DNA from: Enterococcus sp. DIV0212c
GTDB taxonomy: Bacteria > Bacillota > Bacilli > Lactobacillales > Enterococcaceae
NCBI RefSeq assembly: GCF_017377505.1
Contig: NZ_JAFREN010000006.1
Span: 1-64,000, forward strand
Direction: 5' to 3'
Length of the DNA stretch: 64,000 nucleotides
Shown here one piece after another: positions 56,269 through 64,000 of the stretch. The notes under the pieces were generated by a model. It did not search any database, was not told where the DNA came from, and worked only from the letters and a program-made list of their open reading frames with translations. The position numbers and the translations under genes were made by a program. How positions within the stretch are numbered: position 1 is the first letter of the stretch; each line of letters begins with the position of its first letter.

Positions 56269-56297
56269 ATAATAAACGCAACCGTTTGCATTGTCAA
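56269..56297 (-). promoter_or_regulatory. malP promoter with operator in the spacer
   Basis: Minus strand: TTGACA (56297-56292), exactly 17 bp, TATTAT (56274-56269). The spacer is filled by TGCAAACGGTTGCG (56290-56277), a LacI-type pseudo-palindrome that also matches a cre site at 12 of 14 positions. MalR or CcpA bound here would block the polymerase. Confidence 0.8.
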
Positions 56298-56397
56298 ACA
56301 TTTATTCATTTCCTATTGCTTATTATTTGAAAATACTTTGCATATAATGATACTATCGTTTTATAGATAACTACACAGAAATGATTTTATTTAAGGG

Positions 56398-56448
56398 TTT
56401 ACAAAAATAAAGAACTGCTTTATACTACAATCAACGAAAACGATTGCA
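56398..56448 (+). promoter_or_regulatory. malT promoter with operator at the start point
   Basis: TTTACA (56398-56403), 17 bp, TATACT (56421-56426), then TCAACGAAAACGATTGCA (56431-56448), a LacI/cre-type site (12 of 14 to cre on the reverse strand) covering the predicted start. RBS AAAGGAGAG follows before the malT ATG. Confidence 0.8.
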
Positions 56449-56474
56449 CAATTATTGCAAAGGAGAGAAAAAAG

Positions 56475-58652
56475 ATGAAGAAGTTATTAAGTTTTGAGTT
56501 TTGGCAAAAGTTTGGTAAAGCATTGATGGTCGTGATTGCCGTGATGCCTGCCGCTGGGTTAATGATCAGTATTGGAAAGACGATTCCCCTAATCAACCCT
56601 GACTGGACTGCACTTGCTACAACAGGCGGTGTTATTGAAAATATTGGTTGGGGCGTTATCAGCAACTTGCATATTTTATTCGCATTAGCAATTGGTGGAA
56701 GTTGGGCGAAAGAGCGTGCTGGCGGGGCTTTCGCTGCTGGACTTTCTTTTATTTTGATCAACCGAATCACTGGTTCGATCTTTGGCGTAACTAGCGATAT
56801 GTTAGCGGATGACAAAGCTTTTACTCATACGCTATTCGGCACAAAAATCATGGTAAAAGGATTCTTCACTAGTGTTTTAGAAGCGCCAGCGTTGAATATG
56901 GGTGTTTTTGTCGGGATCATTGCTGGTTTTGTCGGCGCAATGGCTTTTAATAAATATTATAATTATCGGAAATTACCCGACGCTCTTTCATTTTTCAACG
57001 GAAAACGTTTCGTGCCCTTCGTCGTGATTCTTTGGTCAACGATCGTTGCAATTCTTTTAGCTATTATTTGGCCGTATATTCAAGCTGGTATCAATAATTT
57101 TGGTCTGTGGATTGCTCAATCTCAAGATACCGCACCGATTTTAGCACCATTTTTATACGGAACACTTGAACGTTTACTACTGCCATTCGGCTTGCATCAT
57201 ATGCTTACGATCCCCATCAACTATACACAATTGGGCGGAACTTACGAGATTTTATCTGGTGCACAAGCTGGAACACAAGTTTTCGGACAAGATCCTTTAT
57301 GGTTGGCTTGGGCAACTGATTTAGTAAACTTAAAAGGTTCTGGAGATACTTCTCAATACAATTTTGTTTTAAGCAATTGGACTCCTGCACGATTCAAAGT
57401 CGGACAAATGATCGGTGCTTCTGGTATTTTGATGGGCATGACGTTAGCGATGTATCGCAATGTTGATCCAGATAAACGAGCAAGCTACAAATCAATGTAT
57501 CTTTCAGCCGCTTTAGCCGTCTTTTTAACTGGCGTTACTGAGCCTTTAGAATTCATGTTTATGTTTGCTGCTGTGCCATTATATGTGGTTTATGCAGTGA
57601 TCCAAGGTGCCGCATTCGCTATGGCAGATATCGTAAACTTACGCGTCCATTCTTTTGGAAATATCGAACTATTAACTCGTACTCCGCTAGCATTAAAAGC
57701 AGGACTAGGAATGGATTTATTGAATTTCGTTTTATGTGTGATCGCATTTGGCGTCATCACTTACTTTATCGCCAACTTTATGATCAAAAAATTCAACTTC
57801 GCGACACCAGGTAGAAATGGAAATTACGATAATAACGACGCTCAAACAGATTCAGCACCAACAAACACCAAAGATACAAGCGGGATCGATCCCCAAATCA
57901 TTGACATCGTTCATTTGTTAGGCGGAAAAGAAAATATCGTTGATGTAGATGCTTGTATGACCCGTTTACGAGTAAGTGTTGCCGACAAAAATAAAGTTGG
58001 AACAGAAGATTCTTGGAAAAAAGCTGGTGCAATGGGACTGATCGTAAAAGATAATGGCGTTCAAGCGGTCTATGGTCCTAAAGCTGATGTATTAAAATCA
58101 GACATTCAAGACCTATTAGATTCTGGTGTTTCCATTCCTGAACCACTACAGACAATTTCACCTGATGAATCAACAGATACAGCGGAATATCTTGGCATTT
58201 CTAAATCAATTACGCCTGTTGCTGATGGTGAAGTAATCGCCATCGACCAAGTTGATGATCCTGTGTTTTCACAAAAAATGATGGGTGATGGCTTCGCAGT
58301 TATCCCTTTAAACGAAACGATTTACGCACCGATTGACGGTACCATCAGCAGTATCTTCCCATCAAAACATGCATTAGGAATTCAAACTGATGAAGGGATC
58401 GAAGTACTGATCCACATGGGACTTGATACAGTCGAAATGAAAGAATCTGCCTTTACGATTCTCGTTTCCGAGGGACAAAAAGTAACTGCTGGCGAAACGA
58501 TTGCAACGGCCGATCTAGAAAAAATCAAAGCCGCTGGTAAACAAACTACTATGATCGTGGTCTTTACAAATGGTGAAAAAATCAAGGCTTTCCATTTAGA
58601 GAACCGTGGCAAACAAGCTCCTGGAACTACGATCGGACATTTAGATATTTAA
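56475..58652 (+). CDS. malT: Maltose PTS transporter EIICBA
   Basis: A 725-residue three-domain permease. EIIC (about 1-440) has ten hydrophobic segments and PFGLHHMLTIPINYTQLGG, and TGVTEPLEFMFMF is the sugar site. EIIB has the phosphorylated C494 in VDVDACMTRLRVSV. EIIA has H647 in VLIHMGLDTVEM. The glucose-family architecture and the malP, pgmB, malR and mapP neighbours fit MalT, which imports maltose as maltose 6'-phosphate. It is transcribed divergently from malP. Confidence 0.92.
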   Translation: MKKLLSFEFWQKFGKALMVVIAVMPAAGLMISIGKTIPLINPDWTALATTGGVIENIGWGVISNLHILFALAIGGSWAKERAGGAFAAGLSFILINRITGSIFGVTSDMLADDKAFTHTLFGTKIMVKGFFTSVLEAPALNMGVFVGIIAGFVGAMAFNKYYNYRKLPDALSFFNGKRFVPFVVILWSTIVAILLAIIWPYIQAGINNFGLWIAQSQDTAPILAPFLYGTLERLLLPFGLHHMLTIPINYTQLGGTYEILSGAQAGTQVFGQDPLWLAWATDLVNLKGSGDTSQYNFVLSNWTPARFKVGQMIGASGILMGMTLAMYRNVDPDKRASYKSMYLSAALAVFLTGVTEPLEFMFMFAAVPLYVVYAVIQGAAFAMADIVNLRVHSFGNIELLTRTPLALKAGLGMDLLNFVLCVIAFGVITYFIANFMIKKFNFATPGRNGNYDNNDAQTDSAPTNTKDTSGIDPQIIDIVHLLGGKENIVDVDACMTRLRVSVADKNKVGTEDSWKKAGAMGLIVKDNGVQAVYGPKADVLKSDIQDLLDSGVSIPEPLQTISPDESTDTAEYLGISKSITPVADGEVIAIDQVDDPVFSQKMMGDGFAVIPLNETIYAPIDGTISSIFPSKHALGIQTDEGIEVLIHMGLDTVEMKESAFTILVSEGQKVTAGETIATADLEKIKAAGKQTTMIVVFTNGEKIKAFHLENRGKQAPGTTIGHLDI

Positions 58653-58680
58653 CAAAATCAAATTTTGATTCAACTTCAAG

Positions 58681-58725
58681 CGAGGATGAGACGAAAGCAG
58701 TTCCTTCGTCCCGCCTCGTTTTTTT
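58681..58725 (+). terminator. Terminator between malT and mapP
   Basis: CGAGG plus GACGAA pair with TTCGTC plus CCTCG, followed by seven T. It lies inside the presumed malT-mapP operon, so mapP may depend on read-through. Confidence 0.75.
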
Positions 58726-58744
58726 ATCGCTAGGAGGAATAAAT

Positions 58745-59575
58745 ATGAAGGTATTAACATTGAACACCCACAGTTGGCTGGAAAGTCAGCCCTTAGAAAA
58801 ACTGCATCAATTAGCGGAACAAATCATCCAAGAAGATTATGCCGTGATTGCTTTGCAAGAAGTCAATCAGCGGATTGATAGCCATCCAGTTACTACGACT
58901 CACAACTTCCACCCAACAGAAGATCAGCTGCCTGTACACGAAGATAATTTCGCTCATTTACTGGTTCACCAATTAAAAGAACTAGGCCAACACTATCATT
59001 GGAGCTGGGCGTATAATCATATTGGTTATTCCACTTACCACGAAGGAGTTGCCTTGCTCTCAAAACAGCCGATCCAGCCAGAAGCTGTCCTAATTTCAAG
59101 CGAAGATGATCCGACTGATTACCGCAGAAGAGTCTTATTGATCGGCCAAACAAAACTAGGAGCAAAACCAATCACCGCTGTCAGCGCTCATTACTCTTGG
59201 TGGTCAGAAACTGGCGGTTTCGCTCATGAATGGTCACAAACCGAGGCAGCGTTGCAAAACTCCCCTTCTCCATTTTTGATCATGGGTGATTTCAATAACC
59301 CAGCTTCAGTCGCTCAAACTGGCTATGAACTTGTTCTCGCTAGCTCATTGCAGTTGCAAGATAGCTTTTTAGCAGCAGATCAAAAAATCGGAGAACACAC
59401 TGTTGAAAAAGCCATCGATGGTTGGGGAGAGAATCAGGAAAAATTGCGCATTGATTATATTTTTGCTTCACAAGAATTATCCATTTCTAGCTATCAAATA
59501 GTTTTCGATGGAAAAAGTACGCCTGTAATTAGTGATCATTTCGGTGTGTCAGCTCTATTATTGTTCAAATTATGA
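58745..59575 (+). CDS. mapP: Maltose 6'-phosphate phosphatase (EEP family)
   Basis: A 276-residue endonuclease/exonuclease/phosphatase-fold enzyme. Active-site blocks: TLNTHSW, IALQEVNQ (metal Glu), HEGVALLSK, VSAHYSWW, LIMGDFNNPAS, LRIDYIFAS and ISDHFGVSA (catalytic His). In E. faecalis the protein of this family next to malT is MapP, which removes the phosphate from maltose 6'-phosphate so that MalP can act. The same position here supports that name over a nuclease. RBS AGGAGG. No separate promoter is evident. Confidence 0.88.
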   Translation: MKVLTLNTHSWLESQPLEKLHQLAEQIIQEDYAVIALQEVNQRIDSHPVTTTHNFHPTEDQLPVHEDNFAHLLVHQLKELGQHYHWSWAYNHIGYSTYHEGVALLSKQPIQPEAVLISSEDDPTDYRRRVLLIGQTKLGAKPITAVSAHYSWWSETGGFAHEWSQTEAALQNSPSPFLIMGDFNNPASVAQTGYELVLASSLQLQDSFLAADQKIGEHTVEKAIDGWGENQEKLRIDYIFASQELSISSYQIVFDGKSTPVISDHFGVSALLLFKL

Positions 59576-59662
59576 TCGTAACCTTTGATAGCCTAATATC
59601 CTGATTGTTGTTGCTTGATTTTATTCGATCGATACTTTTAAGTTTTGATAGTTCCGTTTATA

Positions 59663-59703
59663 TAAAAAGAGAGAATAATCAATTAAGATTACCCTCTCTT
59701 TTT
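59663..59703. terminator. Bidirectional terminator
   Basis: AAAAAGAGAG and CTCTCTTTTT arms, between mapP and the convergent lipoprotein gene. Confidence 0.75.
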
Positions 59704-59732
59704 CGATTAATACTAAATAATGACATCGACAG

Positions 59733-60119
59733 TTAATTCAAAAAATCCCCTTGAATAATTCTCCAACTATTTTTCTCTTTTTCTAAAACCCAATAATAAT
59801 CTTTATAGATTGATAATGGAGATAGTGAGCCTGAAAATAATTTAGTTCTAATATCGGAATTTAGAACTATTAAATCTTTTTTATAATCATCGGAATAGTC
59901 TTTAAGAACTCTGTCGGAGATTTCTTGATCAAAAATTAAAATTACAGGTCTACCTACAGTCAAAAAATCTTTATAATCATTTTCCACTACAGCTACAGCA
60001 TCTTCTATTTCTTCTTTTGAGTATTCATTTGATTTCCCTATATTTTTATCTATTGAATAAAAACAAGACGTTAAATATACCAACGGAAGTAATAGAAGTA
60101 TCCATTTCACACGATTCAT
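59733..60119 (-). CDS. Small lipoprotein, unknown
   Basis: A 128-residue protein; start at the ATG giving MNRVKW, which is best spaced from AAGGAA (ATGs two and seven codons earlier are too close or lack an RBS). A lipoprotein signal (LLLLPLVYLTSC) puts Cys near residue 19. The rest (EEIEDAVAVVENDYKDF and YYWVLEKEKNSWRIIQGDF) looks like the DUF4829 group of Gram-positive lipoproteins, tentatively. Function unknown. Confidence 0.7.
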   Translation of the reverse strand: MNRVKWILLLLPLVYLTSCFYSIDKNIGKSNEYSKEEIEDAVAVVENDYKDFLTVGRPVILIFDQEISDRVLKDYSDDYKKDLIVLNSDIRTKLFSGSLSPLSIYKDYYWVLEKEKNSWRIIQGDFLN

Positions 60120-60167
60120 AGGCATTTTCCTTAATTTCAATATTTTGTGGAATCCACTAAAAATACT

Positions 60168-61118
60168 TTAAATAGCTCTAATAATATAAACATAATTGTC
60201 ATTTAAGCTCAAAGATATACTATTCCACTTCCAATTGGTTCTATTTGTACTATGTTGGCTTATATAAATGTTTCCGTTCAGTTTATCCGTTACTACAGCA
60301 TTATGCCAAGATCTACCGGTCTTTTTATTTGCATAATTCAAAACATCTCCAAGCTGGGCATTATTATTCACATCATTTCTATTTGAATATCTTCGTACAC
60401 TACGCCCTTTTACTTGCCAGTATTGTCTGAACGCATCTGCATTTATCCAAGCAGCAGAATCTTTTAATCCCAGGCTAGTTCTTTTACTTGACCAGTCAAT
60501 AAAACCTGGATATCCTGTTACTCCATCTTTAGCTCCTCCAGCTCTAAGTGCTTGTGAAGCGAAATTTGTACAATCTCCACCTCTACCATCATAATTATTG
60601 TATGCTGGATTTGGTCGCGTTCCAAAAGTTCTTGCATAATTAGAGACATGGTTATTTGACCAGACTCCACGAGGTGAAATTTTTGGAACACTATTTTCAT
60701 GCTCAGAAGCTGTTTGTGCAGACTCTAAATTTTCTTCATCAACAATTTCTTTAACATCAGCTAATGTCATATCAGACGACTCTTCAATCGTTGAGATTTT
60801 CCCATCTTCTTCAGGAAGTGTTTCTAAATATATATATTCAGCTGCATACGCTAATATATTATCATATTCGTCCAATTTAGTTAGCTCCTGATCACTTGAA
60901 CTAGTTAATTGGTCATATAGATAGTCAGAAAACTCTTTGGAATGAAGTGAGTAATCTAGCCCTCGCTCTTTTAAATGTGCCATTAAAACATCTTCAATTT
61001 CACCAAGTGTCATATCCATACTAGAATTAACTTCACTAACAACATCATCCGCATAAACTACGCTTGCTCCAAACCCGATTGAACAACAAATTACTAACCC
61101 TAAAATAAATTTTTTCAT
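60168..61118 (-). CDS. Secreted amidase-domain protein (Amidase_6 type)
   Basis: A 316-residue protein with a signal peptide (about 1-23, ending SVVYA). The N-terminal part holds two short repeats of SSMDMTLGEIEDV type (about 32-44 and 115-125). The C-terminal domain (about 155-316) is Amidase_6: NYARTFGTRPNPAYNNYDGRG then DCTNFASQALRAGG with the catalytic Cys, and SWHNAVVTDK with the His. Such enzymes probably cut cell-wall peptides. ATG preceded by AGGAGG. Confidence 0.82.
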   Translation of the reverse strand: MKKFILGLVICCSIGFGASVVYADDVVSEVNSSMDMTLGEIEDVLMAHLKERGLDYSLHSKEFSDYLYDQLTSSSDQELTKLDEYDNILAYAAEYIYLETLPEEDGKISTIEESSDMTLADVKEIVDEENLESAQTASEHENSVPKISPRGVWSNNHVSNYARTFGTRPNPAYNNYDGRGGDCTNFASQALRAGGAKDGVTGYPGFIDWSSKRTSLGLKDSAAWINADAFRQYWQVKGRSVRRYSNRNDVNNNAQLGDVLNYANKKTGRSWHNAVVTDKLNGNIYISQHSTNRTNWKWNSISLSLNDNYVYIIRAI

Positions 61119-61304
61119 ACAATAACCTTCCTCCTATTTATTATCAGTACAGTTTGTACTATAAACAATACTAAACAAATAGAAGCAGAATTGCAATATA
61201 TTTTTAATTATTAGTTAAATTTAAATCATTAAAAGCAACAATAGCTTACTTTATGATTATATATCAACTTTCTTTATTTAGGTTATCAACAAAATATAAA
61301 AATA

Positions 61305-61982
61305 TTGTTATTATTATTAGGTAGTGTATTTTTGACTTCAAATAGTGCGATTGTTTTTGCTGAAGATCTTAACCAAGAAAAAATGGGAACTGTTGAAAAT
61401 TCAGTGATTAGCACTCAAAAAGTTCAATTAATAAATTTTGAAATCCCAACTGAATTTTTAGTCTCTGATACAACAGTCAGCTATGTAGATATGGTTGATG
61501 GTAAGAAAGCGGAGATTATTGACAATGCTTCAAGTAAAGTTCTTGCAACTTATTCAGAAATGATAGAGAATAGTACTGTTAACACAAGAACGACCGGACA
61601 AGTATGGACTAGTCATATCCAGTCTACGTACAATCTGCGACCAGCAACAATTAATGTTTATGCAGAAGTTGTGCTTCGTGGGGATAGTAATTGGCGGCAA
61701 ATTGAGAACGTTAATAGAATTTGGCAGACAGAGGGAAAAAGCGGAGCTTATGAATTAAAAGATACGTATCAATCTGTTAGCTCGCCTTCAACATTTCCAA
61801 GTACATGGATGTTGGTAAATATAACTGGTCAAGTGTATACTGAAAGTTCATGGAGCGCGAGCGCAGGCTTCTCATTTAGCCTTTTGGAATCAGCTGGTTT
61901 CGATATGTCTGGTTCAAATTCAGGGAAGTGGTTTGCACGGAAAAATTATAATTCACAAGTTTTATTTCGTGTTATGAATTAA
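61305..61982 (+). CDS. Secreted protein, paralogue 1, no ATG start
   Basis: From a TTG at 61305 the chain is 225 residues: a hydrophobic leader (LLLLLGSVFLTSNSAIVFA), then a beta-rich mature part with VQLINFEIPTEF, TGQVWTSHIQSTYNLRPATINVYAE and a C-terminus AGFDMSGSNSGKWFARKNYN. No ATG or GTG occurs in frame back to a TGA at 61254, and TTG has no Shine-Dalgarno sequence. The frame upstream reads NIKI before the leader, as if an ATA stands where ATG is expected. The C-terminal half is shared with the next gene. Unknown family. Confidence 0.6.
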   Translation: MLLLLGSVFLTSNSAIVFAEDLNQEKMGTVENSVISTQKVQLINFEIPTEFLVSDTTVSYVDMVDGKKAEIIDNASSKVLATYSEMIENSTVNTRTTGQVWTSHIQSTYNLRPATINVYAEVVLRGDSNWRQIENVNRIWQTEGKSGAYELKDTYQSVSSPSTFPSTWMLVNITGQVYTESSWSASAGFSFSLLESAGFDMSGSNSGKWFARKNYNSQVLFRVMN

Positions 61983-62011
61983 TGTTCATCGGCTAAAATA
62001 ATTTGAAGGAT

Positions 62012-62710
62012 GTGATCAAAATAAAAAAAAGATTTTTACTTATTTCTTTGATACTTGGTTTATTATTTTTTGGAAGAATAGCATATGCTAGTGGGAAAGA
62101 TAAGGCTGCTAAATCTGATACGAATACAGATATGAATATTAATGAGGTGATTGAACTTGCCAATTTCGAAATTCCAACAACTTTTGCTTCAAACAAAATA
62201 AATGTAAAATATGAAGACATAGAAGGTGGACTGAAGGCGGTTGTTACTGATAAGAAGTCGAAAAAAATACTTGCTAGTTATTCAGAAGGAATATCAGAAG
62301 AAGACAAGCAAGGGGATGATAAAAGATGGAGAAGTCATTTAGTGATTTCTTCTGAGATAAATCCAGTAACTATAACAGTTTATACTGAACTAATAGTATC
62401 TCAGAAACAAGGATTAAAACCCAAAATTGAAAGTATTCCCTACGTTTATCAAGCAGAAAGTAATATTACAGATTTTGAAATTAAGCATCCTCATGAGTCA
62501 GTAAGAAACTCACAAGATTTACCTACTGATAATGTCATATTAAATATAACTGGCCAAATATACAGCACAAGTGATATGAATAGAAAGAGCTACGTAACAT
62601 ATAATGATTTTAAGGCAGCTGGATTTGATATGAATGGGTCAGAGAAAAAAGAGTGGTTTGCTCGGAAAGACTACAATTCTCAAGTAACATTCAAGTTGAA
62701 GACAAAATAA
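62012..62710 (+). CDS. Secreted protein, paralogue 2, unusual start
   Basis: About 232 residues from a GTG at 62012. AAGGATGTGATC is a long match to the anti-Shine-Dalgarno sequence but sits on the GTG itself; the next in-frame codon at the right distance is ATA (62021), so the true start is unclear. Signal peptide LLISLILGLLFFGRIAYA. Mature part: IELANFEIPTTFASNKINVKY, then AAGFDMNGSEKKEWFARKDYNSQVTF, homologous to the gene 30 bp upstream. The two are tandem duplicates. Function unknown. Confidence 0.6.
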   Translation: MIKIKKRFLLISLILGLLFFGRIAYASGKDKAAKSDTNTDMNINEVIELANFEIPTTFASNKINVKYEDIEGGLKAVVTDKKSKKILASYSEGISEEDKQGDDKRWRSHLVISSEINPVTITVYTELIVSQKQGLKPKIESIPYVYQAESNITDFEIKHPHESVRNSQDLPTDNVILNITGQIYSTSDMNRKSYVTYNDFKAAGFDMNGSEKKEWFARKDYNSQVTFKLKTK

Positions 62711-63436
62711 TTGAGTCATGAGTAGTATTAAAAAAGTAGAAGCAAATGTATTTGATCCACAAATGATTACAAGTACATATCCTTTGTACTTGGTAGTGAC
62801 TTTTTCCTATGTAACAAATTTTGAATGGATCTAAATTGCATGATTTAGCAATAGAAGTTGATTATTCAACTTCTTTTTTGTTGCATTGAAAACATAGTTA
62901 GAAATTGTATCATGATGAAAATCATGCTGGTTTTTCGTTAGGGAAAAGTTCAATAGGGTATAGGCAATTGAACAGATTTTGAATGTTATTATGGCAATGA
63001 TTACGAGTGCTCAACAGAGTTGTTCAAATAAATAAATCAATGAGACAAAGAATCAATCCAATACTGTTTGAATTTCAGACGTTAACAAAAGAAAACTAAC
63101 GATTTACTAATTTGATTCTTAAAAAGAAAGGTTCTTTCTAAAGAGCTTTTCTTTTTATCGCTGACTCTACCAAAAACAGTCTTTTTTTGAAGTCCAAAAA
63201 TTATCGATTCAACAACTCATTTTTTGAAGTCAATAAAACTATGCCAACAATCAAAAGACAAAATTCATCATCCAAAAAGCTGCTACTAAAATAACCACTA
63301 AGGAAATGGAAACGCTAAATACGATGAATATTAATTCTTTCCCTCAAGCATTCCTTAACCTTCTTTCCGATGGATAATGATAAACTAGCTATAAGACAGA
63401 TTGATCATGATAATTTTAAGAAAGTAGGAGGAGAAG
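62711..63436. other. Gene-free region
   Basis: 726 bp with no convincing protein gene. A terminator (GAAGTTGA / TCAACTTC then TTTTTT, 62854-62879) ends the paralogue pair. A weak CAAGTACA/TGTACTTG hairpin lies at 62770-62792. The rest looks like decayed AT-rich sequence; the next gene starts with GTAGGAGGAG at 63424. Confidence 0.5.
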
Positions 63437-64000
63437 ATGCAGATAACTATTTTCGGTGGTAGTGGCTTTATCGGACAAAAACTATCAGAAGAACTAATCA
63501 ACCTAGGACATAACGTAACGTGTATTTCCCGCCGCGGAAAACCAAGCGAGTTAACAACTTCTTGGTCACAAAAAGTACACTGGTTGCGTTCTGATGTTTT
63601 AACAGACGATCATTGGCATTCAGCTGTTCAGAAAGCCGATTGGGTCATTGATGCAATCGGGATTCTTAAAGAAAATCCTTCTAAAAATATCACTTATGAG
63701 CGTTTTATTCTAGAACCTGTCCGAATCATTTTAGCGTATTTAAACACACAGGAAACTCCAGCTAAGTTTTTGTTCCTATCAGCTAACAGCGCGCCATTCC
63801 CTTTAAGAAAGTATATGGATGCCAAACTTCAAGCTGAACAACTGATCAAAGAGCAAGCCGAGCAAAGTGTCATTATTTACCCTAGTTTAGTTGTGGATAA
63901 AAAACGTTTTTCTTCTGTTATCAGCGCGTTTTTCATCAACTTACTGAAAAAAATCCCCGGACTCAGAAAAATCGTCCAAGGATATGATCCTATTTCCAGA
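63437..64000 (+). CDS. NAD(P)-binding epimerase/reductase-like protein, 3' end missing
   Basis: 188 codons run to the window edge without a stop. The N-terminus MQITIFGGSGFIGQKLSEEL is the Rossmann GxxGxxG of atypical short-chain dehydrogenases; VIDAIGILKENPSKN and FLFLSANSAPFPLRKYMDAK (Tyr-Lys-like pair) fit the NAD(P)H-binding, NDUFA9-like group. ATG has AGGAGGAG at ideal distance. The enzyme's substrate is unknown. Confidence 0.82.
   Translation, partial: MQITIFGGSGFIGQKLSEELINLGHNVTCISRRGKPSELTTSWSQKVHWLRSDVLTDDHWHSAVQKADWVIDAIGILKENPSKNITYERFILEPVRIILAYLNTQETPAKFLFLSANSAPFPLRKYMDAKLQAEQLIKEQAEQSVIIYPSLVVDKKRFSSVISAFFINLLKKIPGLRKIVQGYDPISR

Noticed and set aside
63255..63350. A minus-strand hydrophobic frame (FIVFSVSISLVVILVAAF)
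   Set aside because: No start codon in frame after the stop; too short to support.
1..64000. CRISPR arrays, tRNA or rRNA genes
   Set aside because: No regularly spaced repeats of 24-40 bp, no cloverleaf ends and no conserved rRNA blocks were found on reading.

Overview
The window is low-G+C Firmicutes DNA that fits the genus Enterococcus. The clues are a lysine-type MurE, the maltose cluster malR-pgmB-malP / malT-mapP (a pathway described in E. faecalis), an AA10 chitin monooxygenase, a small GH18 endoglycosidase and an intergenic repeat of enterococcal style. The species cannot be fixed by eye. A phosphatidylethanolamine pathway (pssA-psd) is unusual for the best-known enterococci, so a less-studied species is likely. 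No rRNA, tRNA, insertion sequence, prophage or CRISPR array was seen.

Layout. 1-16 kb is mostly core: an ASCH protein and yhaMNO (nuclease genes), a pssA-psd-metallophosphoesterase operon, yheA, a class A PBP, a GH18 gene flanked by two copies of a probable small RNA, an RluA-type pseudouridine synthase, a phosphohexomutase and an ArgR-family regulator. 16-25.5 kb is accessory and AT-rich: a CPBP protease with a small exported protein, a frameshifted lipoprotein, a membrane protein, a two-gene Gabija-type defence system (gajA-gajB), and a 1.8-kb stretch of small RNA modules. That stretch holds two tandem copies of what looks like a type I toxin-antitoxin locus: a roughly 50-residue membrane peptide whose mRNA meets a convergent antisense RNA. 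25.5-38.7 kb has an osmolyte/ergothioneine-type ABC transporter, a three-gene surface-protein operon with an internally duplicated 1016-residue protein, pepV, nnrD, a TetR-controlled ABC exporter with two visible operators, and a LysM protein.

38.7-51 kb carries an RsuA-type pseudouridine synthase, murJ, murE, an AEC carrier, a Bcr/CflA-type efflux pump, an SDR enzyme, a serine hydrolase and the copper ATPase copA with a near-consensus cop box. 51-59.6 kb has the AA10 monooxygenase and the maltose cluster, with both divergent promoters and their operators readable. 59.7-64 kb has a lipoprotein, a secreted amidase, two tandem secreted paralogues that lack normal start codons, a gene-free stretch, and the 5' part of an NAD(P)-binding protein that runs off the window.

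How the genes work together. malT imports maltose as maltose 6'-phosphate, mapP removes the phosphate, malP phosphorolyses maltose, and pgmB converts beta-glucose 1-phosphate, all under malR. pssA and psd together make phosphatidylethanolamine. murE and murJ serve peptidoglycan synthesis with the PBP. The strongest candidate for an undescribed system is the tandem peptide/antisense RNA locus at 24.6-25.5 kb. Next are the twin small RNAs around the GH18 gene and the start-less secreted pair at 61.3-62.7 kb.
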